20,001 bases of DNA from an uncultured Muribaculum sp. (GTDB lineage Bacteria; Bacteroidota; Bacteroidia; Bacteroidales; Muribaculaceae). The notes below the pieces were generated by a model, which was not told the origin of the DNA, ran no database searches, and worked only from the letters and a program-made list of their open reading frames with translations. The position numbers and the translations under genes are program-made. Of this stretch, positions 1 to 7,252 are shown one piece after another. The first letter of the stretch is position 1. Each line of letters opens with the position of its first letter. The stretch spans positions 1-20,001 of the forward strand of contig NZ_CAJTYX010000045.1 in assembly GCF_910583865.1 (NCBI RefSeq), in the 5' to 3' direction.

Positions 1-72
1 CCGGTTTTTATTGGTCAACAGCCGTTAAGGTTATTTAAGATGCGTCTGCCGTGCCAAATTTACTTCCGTCTA

Positions 73-409
73 AGAGGTTGTTTAAAAACAAAAGTGAAAT
101 ACCGGGTTCGCAGATTTGCGATGAATTTCGCCTTGCGGATTCAGGAGCATAGTGGGCTATGCGACTGAATCAAAAGGTGAAGGGCATCCAAAGATGCGAA
201 ACTAAGGGTATTCTAATTGGGTCATGGATAAAGATTATATTTTAACATACTGAAATAATCGGAAACGGAAATTACCTTTCTGCTGCCGGATTTTTGTGAA
301 ATCGGATTTGCGTCTCAGTCACATAGCCCACTATGCTCCTTCGTCTTAAATCCGATTTCCCTAAAAATCCGACAGCCCGGTATTTCACTTTTGTTTTTAA
401 ACAACCTCT
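73..409. repeat. Long imperfect palindrome, MITE-like intergenic repeat
   Basis: This stretch has no plausible gene. Its outer arms, 73-106 and 376-409, are perfect reverse complements over 34 bases. A second inner pair, 143-167 and 316-340, matches at 24 of 25 bases. The sequence between the arm pairs is also similar when one side is reversed (both contain GATTT-like and GAA-rich blocks), so the element reads as two diverged copies of one ~160-bp unit placed head to head. Read as RNA in either direction it would fold into a long rod, so it could stop or stabilise the cdaA transcript entering from the right. No transposase is encoded within it. I see no clear target-site duplication. Calling it a MITE or dispersed repeat is inference from shape. 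Confidence 0.7.
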
Positions 410-445
410 AAAAACGCGAAATCGCAGAAAATGGAGATAAAGCGG

Positions 446-455
446 CCCACGTGGG
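446..455. other. 10-bp perfect palindrome just past cdaA
   Basis: The palindrome CCCACGTGGG lies four bases beyond the cdaA stop codon. It could be a weak hairpin or a protein site, or may be chance. No T-run follows it on the minus strand. Confidence 0.25.
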
Positions 456-459
456 AATA

Positions 460-1239
460 CTATTCATCGGAATTCAGCCGCGAAAGTTTGTTCTCCAGGT
501 CTGTCGATGACAGGCGCGAGATAATCTTTCCCCGATAGGCAAACGATATACTTCCCGTCTCCTCGCTTACCACAACGGCAGCGGCATCCGTGGCCTGGCT
601 TATGCCCAAAGCCGAGCGGTGGCGCAAGCCCATCGATCGCGGAATATTGGTGTCGTGGCTCACCGGAAGAATACAGCCCGCAGCCTTTATCCTGTCGTGG
701 GCTATTATGAGTGCGCCGTCGTGAAGCGGCGAATTCTTGAAGAATATGTTCTCTATGAGCCGCGAATTAATCTCTGCGTCTATGAAATCGCCGGTCTTTT
801 CATATAGTTCCAGAGGTATCGACTGCTCTATGACAATCAGCGCTCCCGTCTTTGACTTTGACATGGACATGCAGGCATAAACTATAGGAATCACCCAACG
901 GCGTGAGTCCACGCCGGCCGAGGGATTTCTGTGATGCCGGAAAAGGTTGCGCAGGAAATGCCATCGGTTATGATTGCCAAGCTCTACAAGGAATCTCTTT
1001 ATCTGATCCTGGAAAAGTATGACCAGGATAATCAAGCCAATCGACATCACCTTGTCAAGAATGGTGCCGATAAGCCTCATCTCGAAAATCTCACTTGCCA
1101 CCACCCAGACAATAATGAAAGAAAGCACTCCGAAAAAGATATTTATCGTGCCCGACTCCTTCATTATCTTATACAAGTAATACAGGAGCATTGCAACGAT
1201 AATGATATCGAGCGCGTCTTTTATGCCGAATGGTGCCAT
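460..1239 (-). CDS. cdaA: Diadenylate cyclase CdaA (c-di-AMP synthase)
   Basis: The 259-aa protein is a membrane-bound DisA_N-domain diadenylate cyclase, which joins two ATP molecules into the second messenger c-di-AMP. Three hydrophobic segments occupy about residues 10-27, 32-50 and 62-77. The cyclase domain follows from about 115, with the TGALIV strand (131-136), the catalytic DGA motif (174-176, in SPLHDGALII) and the RHR motif (206-208, in GLRHRSALG). Length and layout match the CdaA class rather than soluble DisA. The ATG at 1239 lies 18 bases after the folP stop, so it is the last gene of a hisS-folP-cdaA operon. Linkage of folP with cdaA is familiar in Bacteroidetes. No c-di-AMP phosphodiesterase or CdaR-like partner is visible nearby. 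Confidence 0.95.
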   Translation of the reverse strand: MAPFGIKDALDIIIVAMLLYYLYKIMKESGTINIFFGVLSFIIVWVVASEIFEMRLIGTILDKVMSIGLIILVILFQDQIKRFLVELGNHNRWHFLRNLFRHHRNPSAGVDSRRWVIPIVYACMSMSKSKTGALIVIEQSIPLELYEKTGDFIDAEINSRLIENIFFKNSPLHDGALIIAHDRIKAAGCILPVSHDTNIPRSMGLRHRSALGISQATDAAAVVVSEETGSISFAYRGKIISRLSSTDLENKLSRLNSDE

Positions 1240-1257
1240 GAGTGGAATTTGTGATTT

Positions 1258-2112
1258 TTATGAGTGATTCATATTGCCGCGCAGTGTTGCCTCTACAACC
1301 GCACGTGTATCTACTGCTGCCGCCACGTCATGTACACGCAGAAACGCCGCCCCCCTTTCAATGGCAAGCGCGCCAAGAGCCACAGTTCCGGCAAGCGACT
1401 CCTCGGGCGACTTTCCGGTGAGCCGGTATATCATCGACTTGCGCGACACACCCACAAGCAGTGGACAGCCGAGCAAGGAGAAAGCATCAAGATGATGCAT
1501 CAACTCATAGTTCTGTTCAAGAGTCTTTGCGAATCCGAAACCCGGATCAATGATGATATCCGATACACCAAGCCCGCGCAAATCCGCAAGTTTCCGCTGT
1601 AGCTCCGTAATCACGTCGGCTGTCACATCGGAGTAACCGGTGCAGGACTGCATAGTCGAAGGAGTGCCACGCATATGCATCAGGACATACGGAACATCAA
1701 GGCGTGCCACCGTGGAAAACATAGCATCGTCAAGCGTGCCGCCGGAGATGTCATTGACAGCGTCGACACCAAGTTCCTCCACCGCCATGCGAGCCACATC
1801 GGCACGGAAAGTATCGACGCTCACAGGGATGTCCGGCGCCACCTCCCTAAGATATTTCATGCCGGTACGTAGACGGTTTATCTCCTCCCCGACCGATACT
1901 TCCGTAGCGCCCGGGCGTGATGAGTAAGCCCCGATATCGATCCAGTCGGCCCCATCCGCCACCATCTTCTCAACCCTCCGGGCGATAGAATCGGCATCGG
2001 CAGTGCGCGAGCCGGCATAAAACGAATCGGGGGTAACATTGACGATACCCATTATCTGCGGGCGCGTGATCTCCACGATGCGGTCACGTAGTTTCAGAGA
2101 GAAAGGATGCAT
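1258..2112 (-). CDS. folP: Dihydropteroate synthase
   Basis: The 284-aa protein condenses p-aminobenzoate with 6-hydroxymethyl-dihydropterin pyrophosphate in folate synthesis and is the target of sulfonamides. Family signatures are complete: IVNVTPDSF (23-31), the SSRPGA loop (64-69), VNDISGG (119-125), DPGFGF (189-194) with a following K (196), SRKSM (223-227) and RVHDV (259-263). Its length is normal and it is a cytosolic TIM barrel. The ATG at 2112 is 23 bases after the hisS stop, and cdaA follows 18 bases after the folP stop, so the three genes are probably one transcript. I see no sign of a sulfonamide-resistance insertion, but this cannot be excluded without an alignment. Confidence 0.96.
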   Translation of the reverse strand: MHPFSLKLRDRIVEITRPQIMGIVNVTPDSFYAGSRTADADSIARRVEKMVADGADWIDIGAYSSRPGATEVSVGEEINRLRTGMKYLREVAPDIPVSVDTFRADVARMAVEELGVDAVNDISGGTLDDAMFSTVARLDVPYVLMHMRGTPSTMQSCTGYSDVTADVITELQRKLADLRGLGVSDIIIDPGFGFAKTLEQNYELMHHLDAFSLLGCPLLVGVSRKSMIYRLTGKSPEESLAGTVALGALAIERGAAFLRVHDVAAAVDTRAVVEATLRGNMNHS

Positions 2113-2135
2113 GGCGCTTACGGGAAAAGAATTTT

Positions 2136-3500
2136 TTATTTCAGACGCTCTACGAGAGCGGCGGCATCAATCGACTCCTGGGTGCCATCCGACATATTCT
2201 TCAAGGTGACCGTACCGGACTCAAGTTCCGAGTCACCGATTATAGCCACATACGGTATGAGCATCGAGTCGGCATATGCCATCTGCTTCTTCATCTTGAC
2301 AGTGTCGGGATAGACCTCTGCGGATATTCCTTTATCGCGCAATGTCTTTGCGAGCTTTACGGAAGCCGCAACCTCTTTCTCTCCGAGATTCAGGAACATC
2401 ACTTTGGAGGAAGCCGAAGTGCCGGCAGGGTAAAGGTCGAGTGTATTGAGCACATCGTAGATGCGGTCGGCACCGAATGATATGCCGACTCCGGAAAGAC
2501 CCGGCATTCCGAACACTCCCGTAAGATTGTCATATCGACCGCCACCTGTTATCGATCCTATCTGCACATCAAGGGCCTTCACCTCGATGATGGTGCCGGT
2601 ATAGTAATTCAGTCCGCGGGCAAGCGACACGTCAAGGTCGAGCTGAGACCTGAGACCCTGAGCTGTGGCGCCGGAAATTACAGTGCGGAGTTCTTCCACT
2701 CCGAGGACGCCTACAGATGAATCCTTCAGCAATTCCGACAAAGCCGCAAGCCTCTCGTCGAGCGAACCGGAGATGGCCAAAATAGGACGCAGTTTCTCTA
2801 TAGCTTCAGCCGTAAGACCGCGCTCCACAAGCTCGGCAACCACATTGTCGATACCTATCTTGTCAATCTTGTCGATCGCCACGGTTATATCAACGAGTTT
2901 GTCAGGTGCACCGATAAGCTCTGCAATTCCCGCAAGCACCTTACGGTTGTTGAGCTTTATGGCGATTCGTATGCCAAGCCGCGCAAAAACCTCGTCGACA
3001 AGCTGTATAAGCTCTATTTCATTGACAAGCGAATCGGATCCAACGATGTCCGCATCACACTGGTAAAACTCACGATAGCGCCCTTTTTGAGGACGGTCGG
3101 CACGCCATACCGGCTGAATCTGGAAGCGGCGGAACGGCAGCTGAAGTTCATTACGGTGCATGACTACATAGCGCGCGAAAGGAACGGTAAGGTCATAGCG
3201 CAACCCCTTCTCACACAATTGGGAAGTGAGCTTCCCGGTCGGCTCCTCACCATTGAGCGCTTCGCGATCGACACCTTTAAGATAATTTCCCGAATTCAAT
3301 ATCTTGAACAGCAGCTTGTCGCCCTCCTCGCCATATTTTCCCATAAGGGTGGAAAGATTTTCCATTGCCGGAGTCTCTATCTGGCGAAAACCGTAGAGGC
3401 GAAACACTTCTCGGATTGTGTCGAATATATAGTTGCGACGAGCCATCTCCATGGGGGAAAAGTCGCGTGTACCTTTGGGTATTGATGGTTTCTGTGCCAT
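2136..3500 (-). CDS. hisS: Histidyl-tRNA synthetase
   Basis: This cytosolic class II aminoacyl-tRNA synthetase charges tRNA-His. The ORF is open to a TTG at 3506, but the ATG at 3500 gives MAQKPSIPKGTRDFSP, the usual Bacteroidetes N-terminus, and 454 residues. Visible motifs are LRYDLTVPFARY (~100-111), the motif 2 region with YREFYQCDAD (~142-151), the histidine-specific GLNYYTG (~296-302), GGGRYDN (~319-325), and motif 3 with GVGISFGADR (~337-346). A C-terminal anticodon-binding domain follows. It is the first gene of the hisS-folP-cdaA unit, with a -7 box TAACTTTG on the minus strand (3599-3606) and a strong hairpin at the beginning of its ~92-nt leader. Confidence 0.96.
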   Translation of the reverse strand: MAQKPSIPKGTRDFSPMEMARRNYIFDTIREVFRLYGFRQIETPAMENLSTLMGKYGEEGDKLLFKILNSGNYLKGVDREALNGEEPTGKLTSQLCEKGLRYDLTVPFARYVVMHRNELQLPFRRFQIQPVWRADRPQKGRYREFYQCDADIVGSDSLVNEIELIQLVDEVFARLGIRIAIKLNNRKVLAGIAELIGAPDKLVDITVAIDKIDKIGIDNVVAELVERGLTAEAIEKLRPILAISGSLDERLAALSELLKDSSVGVLGVEELRTVISGATAQGLRSQLDLDVSLARGLNYYTGTIIEVKALDVQIGSITGGGRYDNLTGVFGMPGLSGVGISFGADRIYDVLNTLDLYPAGTSASSKVMFLNLGEKEVAASVKLAKTLRDKGISAEVYPDTVKMKKQMAYADSMLIPYVAIIGDSELESGTVTLKNMSDGTQESIDAAALVERLK

Positions 3501-3566
3501 ATACAAGGGAATGTATTATCATGAAAATAGTGCCGAGACACTGTTGGGCTTATTCCCGACACAAGA

Positions 3567-3598
3567 CAGAGCGACCGCATCCATGTCCGGTCGCTCTG
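3567..3598 (-). promoter_or_regulatory. hisS leader hairpin, 11-bp stem
   Basis: CAGAGCGACCG at 3567-3577 and its perfect complement at 3588-3598 enclose a 10-base loop. The stem abuts the predicted -7 box (3599-3606), so the transcript would begin at or within the hairpin. There is no T-run on either side, which argues against a plain terminator for the upstream porin gene. A short ORF of about 21 codons in the leader contains no His codons, so classical His attenuation is not supported. Confidence 0.6.
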
Positions 3599-3630
3599 CA
3601 AAGTTACTTATTAATATTTGATTCCGCAGA
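3599..3630 (-). promoter_or_regulatory. Bacteroidetes-type promoter for hisS-folP-cdaA
   Basis: On the minus strand the -7 box TAACTTTG covers 3599-3606. TCTG at 3627-3630 is a 3-of-4 match to the -33 TTTG, with a 20-base spacer. The expected start of transcription is close to 3592. Confidence 0.6.
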
Positions 3631-3648
3631 CAGTTTGGCGGAAAAGTA

Positions 3649-5058
3649 TCAGAATGAATAAGAAATGCCTATGGCGGGAATAATCGCACGCGTCTTGTAA
3701 TCGGCCTTGAATTCCCCGGTCTCCGGCATCTTCATCCCGGCCACCATAGGAGCAAGGGCCGGATTAGCCTCTGAAATCTTGTCAAGAATCGCGTTGCCTT
3801 TCCCTGCAAGAAGATTGTCGTAGGTGTTGGTCACACCGTTGACACCGGCACCGAACACATACATGAACGCGGCATCAATCGACAGCTGAGGCAGCGGACG
3901 GAACGAAAGGCCCACGGAAGGTTCGATCTTGGTCATACCCGGAGTCTCCGGGTTATAGTACTTGTCGTTGACAGGTGACAGGTCGAGCATCAGACCGGCT
4001 CTCAAGTCAAGACGCTCGGTAAGCGCATATTGTCCACCCAAATGGAAAGTCCATGAATCCTTATAATCCTTTGTAAGATGCTGGTCGTAATCTGAAAGAT
4101 TGTCAAACTCTATATCCAGAGTCTTATACGTGCTCCATCCGTTAAGCTGCGCGTCGAAAGCAAGGAGCAGCTTCTCTATAGGCTTATATGACACACCGAA
4201 AGTAAGCACGTAGGGGCATGGCATCTCTGCCGAGAAGTTGGTGGAGTTGAGCAGGTCAAGCGACTCCCCGAGCACAGGCCTCGACAACGCCTCGTTGGCA
4301 TACGACACGCGGGCAGCCCCCTTCTTCACTTTCATGCTCATCTTCGAACGATAGGATGCCCCTACTGTCCAACGGCTGTCAATGTCGTAGATAGCCCCGA
4401 CGTTGAACCCCAGCGCAAGCTGCGAATCGCCTGTAAGATTCACGGAAGCAGGCATCACATTTCCTATCGTGGAAGGGAACTGCATGTTCTGCGCCATACC
4501 GAGGATAGGTAGAAACCGGTCGAACGATTCGGGAGTCACCAACCCCTTGTTGAGATTGACGTTGCCCCAGCCTATCATCATACCTGCACCGATTCCAAGA
4601 TTAGGAAGTACCCGCCACGACACAGTCGGCTGGACCGTGAACACCTTGAGATCCACCGACTGGTTGAGAATAGCGCCGGGCCAGTTCTCCCCCCAGTTGA
4701 TCGAACTGCCATAGGGGGTGTAAAGCGATATGCCTGCATAAAGATTGTCATATATGCGGAATGCAGCCGAAATATTGAACGGAGTGCTTACGCCATTGTC
4801 CGTCTCGTACTTTTTACCATCATAGTCACATGAAGCCAATGCCGAAATAGCGCTGACGCCGGCCGATATCTCGAGAGTCTTTCCGGAAAAAGACACGGCA
4901 GCCGGATTAAATATGTTGCTTTCCGCCCCAAGCTTCATCGCCACACCCACATGTCCCATGCCTTCCTGCTTGGGACTGAAGGTATTCACCTGGTATCCCT
5001 CGGCCAATACCGACATGGATGTCAAAAGCAGCAATGGACTAAAAATTCTTCTTCTCAT
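3649..5058 (-). CDS. FadL/OmpP1-family outer-membrane transport protein
   Basis: This is a predicted outer-membrane beta-barrel of the OmpP1/FadL/TodX family, which passes long-chain fatty acids or other hydrophobic compounds; the substrate here is unknown. A signal peptide (MRRRIFSPLLLLTSMSVLAEG) precedes an N-terminal region containing the family's NPA motif (FNPAAVSFSG). Repeated amphipathic strands fill the rest, and the chain ends in ...ISYSF, with the terminal Phe typical of barrels recognised by the BAM machinery. The ORF extends to a TTG at 5064, but the ATG at 5058 gives a proper signal peptide and 469 residues. The gene has its own -7 box at 5095-5102. No terminator is obvious between it and hisS. 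Family is confident; the exact gene name is not assigned. Confidence 0.9.
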   Translation of the reverse strand: MRRRIFSPLLLLTSMSVLAEGYQVNTFSPKQEGMGHVGVAMKLGAESNIFNPAAVSFSGKTLEISAGVSAISALASCDYDGKKYETDNGVSTPFNISAAFRIYDNLYAGISLYTPYGSSINWGENWPGAILNQSVDLKVFTVQPTVSWRVLPNLGIGAGMMIGWGNVNLNKGLVTPESFDRFLPILGMAQNMQFPSTIGNVMPASVNLTGDSQLALGFNVGAIYDIDSRWTVGASYRSKMSMKVKKGAARVSYANEALSRPVLGESLDLLNSTNFSAEMPCPYVLTFGVSYKPIEKLLLAFDAQLNGWSTYKTLDIEFDNLSDYDQHLTKDYKDSWTFHLGGQYALTERLDLRAGLMLDLSPVNDKYYNPETPGMTKIEPSVGLSFRPLPQLSIDAAFMYVFGAGVNGVTNTYDNLLAGKGNAILDKISEANPALAPMVAGMKMPETGEFKADYKTRAIIPAIGISYSF

Positions 5059-5094
5059 ATACAACTTTATAATATCTATTATTCAAAACGGCTG

Positions 5095-5129
5095 CAAAGG
5101 TAAGAATAATCGTATTAACATACCTCAAA
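5095..5129 (-). promoter_or_regulatory. Promoter of the FadL-like gene
   Basis: On the minus strand the -7 box TACCTTTG covers 5095-5102. TTTG at 5126-5129 lies 23 bases upstream, slightly farther than the usual 19-21. The expected leader is about 30 nt. Confidence 0.55.
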
Positions 5130-5337
5130 TACACAGAGAAAATTGAACACATTATAGGCAAAACTGACCAATAGTTGTCGATTAGAGTGTATTTACACCT
5201 TTATTTATGGCTGAAAGGAGGAAAATCTTGCGGCACTTCTCCCACACTTTATATAGCAATCTATTACCGGAATAAGAAACCCATACTGTTAATCGGTTAA
5301 GTTAATTTGATAATATTTACAAAAAATCATGGCGGAT

Positions 5338-5550
5338 TACATTTTTTTATAATCTTTTAGAGCCTCAACTACCGCACAAGAGCCTCCATAGACCTATTCC
5401 AATTGTTATAGACAATGAAAACATTTGGATAGACCTTTTTCGCATCCCTCGTCCTCATCGGTCGGGTAGTGATACCGGGCATATGAGGTTCTCATAAATA
5501 AATAGTTGAAACGTGGAGGCGGCCGGCATGATGTCGGCCGCCTCTTATTC
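5338..5550 (+). ncRNA. Probable structured small RNA, 6S-like architecture
   Basis: The 630-base gap between two divergent genes holds a promoter-like pair, TTTG at 5316-5319 and TACATTTT at 5338-5345 (spacer 18), which would start an RNA near 5352. It ends in the hairpin at 5516-5544. In between, 5359-5367 pairs with 5484-5492 (nine pairs, one G-U). Directly inside, 5368-5373 pairs perfectly with 5465-5470. A terminal arm is formed by CTAT/CCAA at 5394-5402 with 5425-5432, capped by ATTGT/ACAAT. A closing stem, large open middle and terminal arm at ~195 nt resemble 6S RNA. That identity is inference; I recognise no diagnostic primary sequence. No ORF of note overlaps it. Confidence 0.5.
5516..5550 (+). 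terminator. GC-rich hairpin ending the small RNA
   Basis: A perfect 10-bp stem, GAGGCGGCCG at 5516-5525 with its complement at 5535-5544, has a 9-base loop and is followed by the short T-rich tail TTATT on the plus strand. The minus-strand side has no T-run, so plus orientation is favoured. Confidence 0.65.
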
Positions 5551-5594
5551 ATTACACCTAATTATTATAATCAAAATATTTCGCATGGATATAA

Positions 5595-5625
5595 TTTCAT
5601 GCCATATTGTTTTTTAGTAATTTTG
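5595..5625 (+). promoter_or_regulatory. Promoter of the DedA-family gene
   Basis: The -7 box TAATTTTG covers 5618-5625. TTTC at 5595-5598 (3 of 4 to TTTG) lies 19 bases upstream. The box sits downstream of an in-frame ATG at 5607, so that ATG would not be transcribed; this decides the start at 5688. Confidence 0.6.
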
Positions 5626-5687
5626 CAGGCGAAAGCCGCAACGCTTTCTCCACACTGAATATAAATGCATCTAAATATCTGTCACAT

Positions 5688-6365
5688 ATGATACTTGACT
5701 TGATTCCACTTGCCATATTCGATGCCAGCCAGTTTTTCAGTTGGTTTGTAGAGAATGCAAACTACTGGTTCGTGTTCATATTCATGATCATCGAAAGTTC
5801 GTTCATCCCCTTCCCATCCGAACTTGTAGTGCCACCTGCCGCATATCTTGCCATGCAGGAAGGCTCGTCCATGAATATATACCTCGTGACCCTCGTAGCG
5901 ACAGCCGGAGCCATCATCGGCGCCATAATAAACTATTACCTCGCCATGTGGGTCGGCCGACCTATCGTCTACGCTTTTGCCAACAGCCGTGCCGGGCATG
6001 CCCTGCTCATCGACTCCGCAAAGGTAGAGAAAGCCGAGAAATATTTTGACAAGCATGGAGCCATATCCACATTTATAGGAAGGCTCATCCCTGCCGTACG
6101 ACAGCTTATCTCCATACCAGCCGGCCTTGCCCGCATGAACATGGGCAAATTCGTGATATTCACAGGTCTCGGCGCTCTTGTCTGGAATGCAGTCCTTGCC
6201 GGACTCGGTTATTTCCTCTCAAGATTCGTTTCGTTAAGCCAGCTTTACGATACCATAGAGGAATACAACGTGTATCTCTCTTACGTCGGTTACGGCATCG
6301 GACTGCTCTGCATATGCTTTATCGCCTACAATCTGCTGCGACCGCATCCGAATAAAGAGGCATAA
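5688..6365 (+). CDS. DedA-family (SNARE-associated/VTT domain) membrane protein
   Basis: This 225-aa integral inner-membrane protein belongs to the DedA/VTT family. Members are linked to proton-motive-force upkeep and, in some cases, to flipping of undecaprenyl phosphate or phospholipids; which applies here cannot be read from sequence. Conserved features are the re-entrant-loop motif ESSFIPFPSELVVPPAAYLA near residues 36-55 and GRLIPAVRQLISIPAGLARM in the second half, whose Arg and Pro residues are family hallmarks. Several hydrophobic spans surround them. The ATG at 5688 is preferred over the in-frame ATG at 5607 because the -7 box lies between them and homologues begin near MILDLIPLA. rpe follows after 41 bases and is probably co-transcribed. 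Confidence 0.9.
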   Translation: MILDLIPLAIFDASQFFSWFVENANYWFVFIFMIIESSFIPFPSELVVPPAAYLAMQEGSSMNIYLVTLVATAGAIIGAIINYYLAMWVGRPIVYAFANSRAGHALLIDSAKVEKAEKYFDKHGAISTFIGRLIPAVRQLISIPAGLARMNMGKFVIFTGLGALVWNAVLAGLGYFLSRFVSLSQLYDTIEEYNVYLSYVGYGIGLLCICFIAYNLLRPHPNKEA

Positions 6366-6406
6366 TGCATGCCAACATAAGTATATAACAGCAAAAAGAC
6401 TATAAA

Positions 6407-7051
6407 ATGCGAGTAGCACCCTCCCTGTTGGCGGCTGATTTCAGCGACCTCAGGTCACAGATCGACATGCTGAATTCAAGTGAAGCATTCTGCCTGCATG
6501 TCGATGTCATGGATGGCAACTTCGTGCCTAACATATCCATCGGCTTTCCAGTGATAAAAGCCATAGGAAAGATGTCAGAAAAGCCGCTCGACGTCCACAT
6601 GATGGTGAACGAACCCGGACGCTACACCTCTCTCGTCAGAGACTGCGGGGCAAAGCTGATGAACGTGCATTATGAAGCTTGCACGCACCTTGACCGCACT
6701 CTCGTTCAAATACACGATGCCGGGATGCTTGCGGGCGTCACTATCAACCCCGCCACACCTGTCGCTATGCTTGAGGAAGTAATAGATATCGTGGATCTCG
6801 TACTCATCATGTCAGTAAATCCAGGATTCGGCGGACAGCCTTTTATACGCAACTCCATCAGCAAAGTGGCACGTCTGCGCGACATGATTTCCCGACATAG
6901 GGCATCCGCTCTGATTGAAGTTGACGGAGGTGTCAACGACCTTACGGGTGCCGATCTCGCCCGGGCCGGGGCAGACATTCTTGTAGCAGGGAACTATATA
7001 TTCAATTCTCCCGATCCGCAGAAAGCGATCCTGACATTAAAGAACCTATAG
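6407..7051 (+). CDS. rpe: Ribulose-phosphate 3-epimerase
   Basis: The 214-aa cytosolic TIM-barrel enzyme interconverts D-ribulose 5-phosphate and D-xylulose 5-phosphate in the pentose phosphate pathway. Metal ligands and catalytic residues are present: H31 and D33 in HVDVMDGNFVPN, H64 in DVHMM, and D173 in EVDGGV. The phosphate-binding MSVNPGFGGQ (135-144) and the GADILVAG strand near the end are also intact. Length is normal. The ATG at 6407 gives the standard MRVAPSLLAADF N-terminus. It follows the DedA-family gene by 41 bases and is closed by a hairpin terminator at 7087-7120. Confidence 0.97.
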   Translation: MRVAPSLLAADFSDLRSQIDMLNSSEAFCLHVDVMDGNFVPNISIGFPVIKAIGKMSEKPLDVHMMVNEPGRYTSLVRDCGAKLMNVHYEACTHLDRTLVQIHDAGMLAGVTINPATPVAMLEEVIDIVDLVLIMSVNPGFGGQPFIRNSISKVARLRDMISRHRASALIEVDGGVNDLTGADLARAGADILVAGNYIFNSPDPQKAILTLKNL

Positions 7052-7086
7052 AGCCTGTTAGAGTTTTTACTTAACAACATTTAAAC

Positions 7087-7120
7087 CGTGGCAAATATTA
7101 CCATATCTGCCACGATTTTT
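7087..7120 (+). terminator. Rho-independent terminator after rpe
   Basis: A perfect 7-bp stem, CGTGGCA at 7087-7093 with TGCCACG at 7108-7114, is followed by ATTTTT. It ends the DedA-family/rpe unit. Confidence 0.75.
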
Positions 7121-7122
7121 CG

Positions 7123-7130
7123 TATCTTTG
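7123..7130 (+). promoter_or_regulatory. Isolated -7 box upstream of ftsK
   Basis: TATCTTTG lies directly after the rpe terminator. I see no TTTG at the proper -33 distance. The same TCGTATCTTTG context recurs at the main ftsK promoter 74 bases downstream, so this may be a second, weaker promoter. Confidence 0.35.
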
Positions 7131-7171
7131 GCTATCGCCTTAGATACTCACGCTCGGCAAAACCAAATAAA

Positions 7172-7204
7172 TTTGTTTTTGCGCTCGACTTATTCGTATC
7201 TTTG
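7172..7204 (+). promoter_or_regulatory. Promoter of the ftsK operon
   Basis: TTTG at 7172-7175 and the -7 box TATCTTTG at 7197-7204 are separated by 21 bases. The transcript would start near 7211 and give a leader of about 40 nt before the ATG at 7253. Confidence 0.65.
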
Positions 7205-7252
7205 ACCCTCGTCTTTATCCATATAGACGCCTAATTTACACAGAACACTACA

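Noticed and set aside
931..1254. 107-codon plus-strand frame opposite cdaA
   Set aside because: It is antisense to a well-supported cyclase gene and shows no recognisable protein pattern. Other long antisense frames over hisS, folP, ftsK, murF-alr and the MFS gene were dropped for the same reason.
3521..3590. 21-codon leader peptide before hisS
   Set aside because: It contains no His codons and no terminator follows, so His attenuation is not supported.
5207..5275. 22-codon frame beginning MAERRKILRH in the porin-DedA gap
   Set aside because: It is too short, without a promoter or partner, and is likely chance.
5607..5687. In-frame ATG at 5607 extending the DedA-family protein by 27 residues
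   Set aside because: The -7 box TAATTTTG (5618-5625) lies downstream of it, and the extension is not hydrophobic or family-like.
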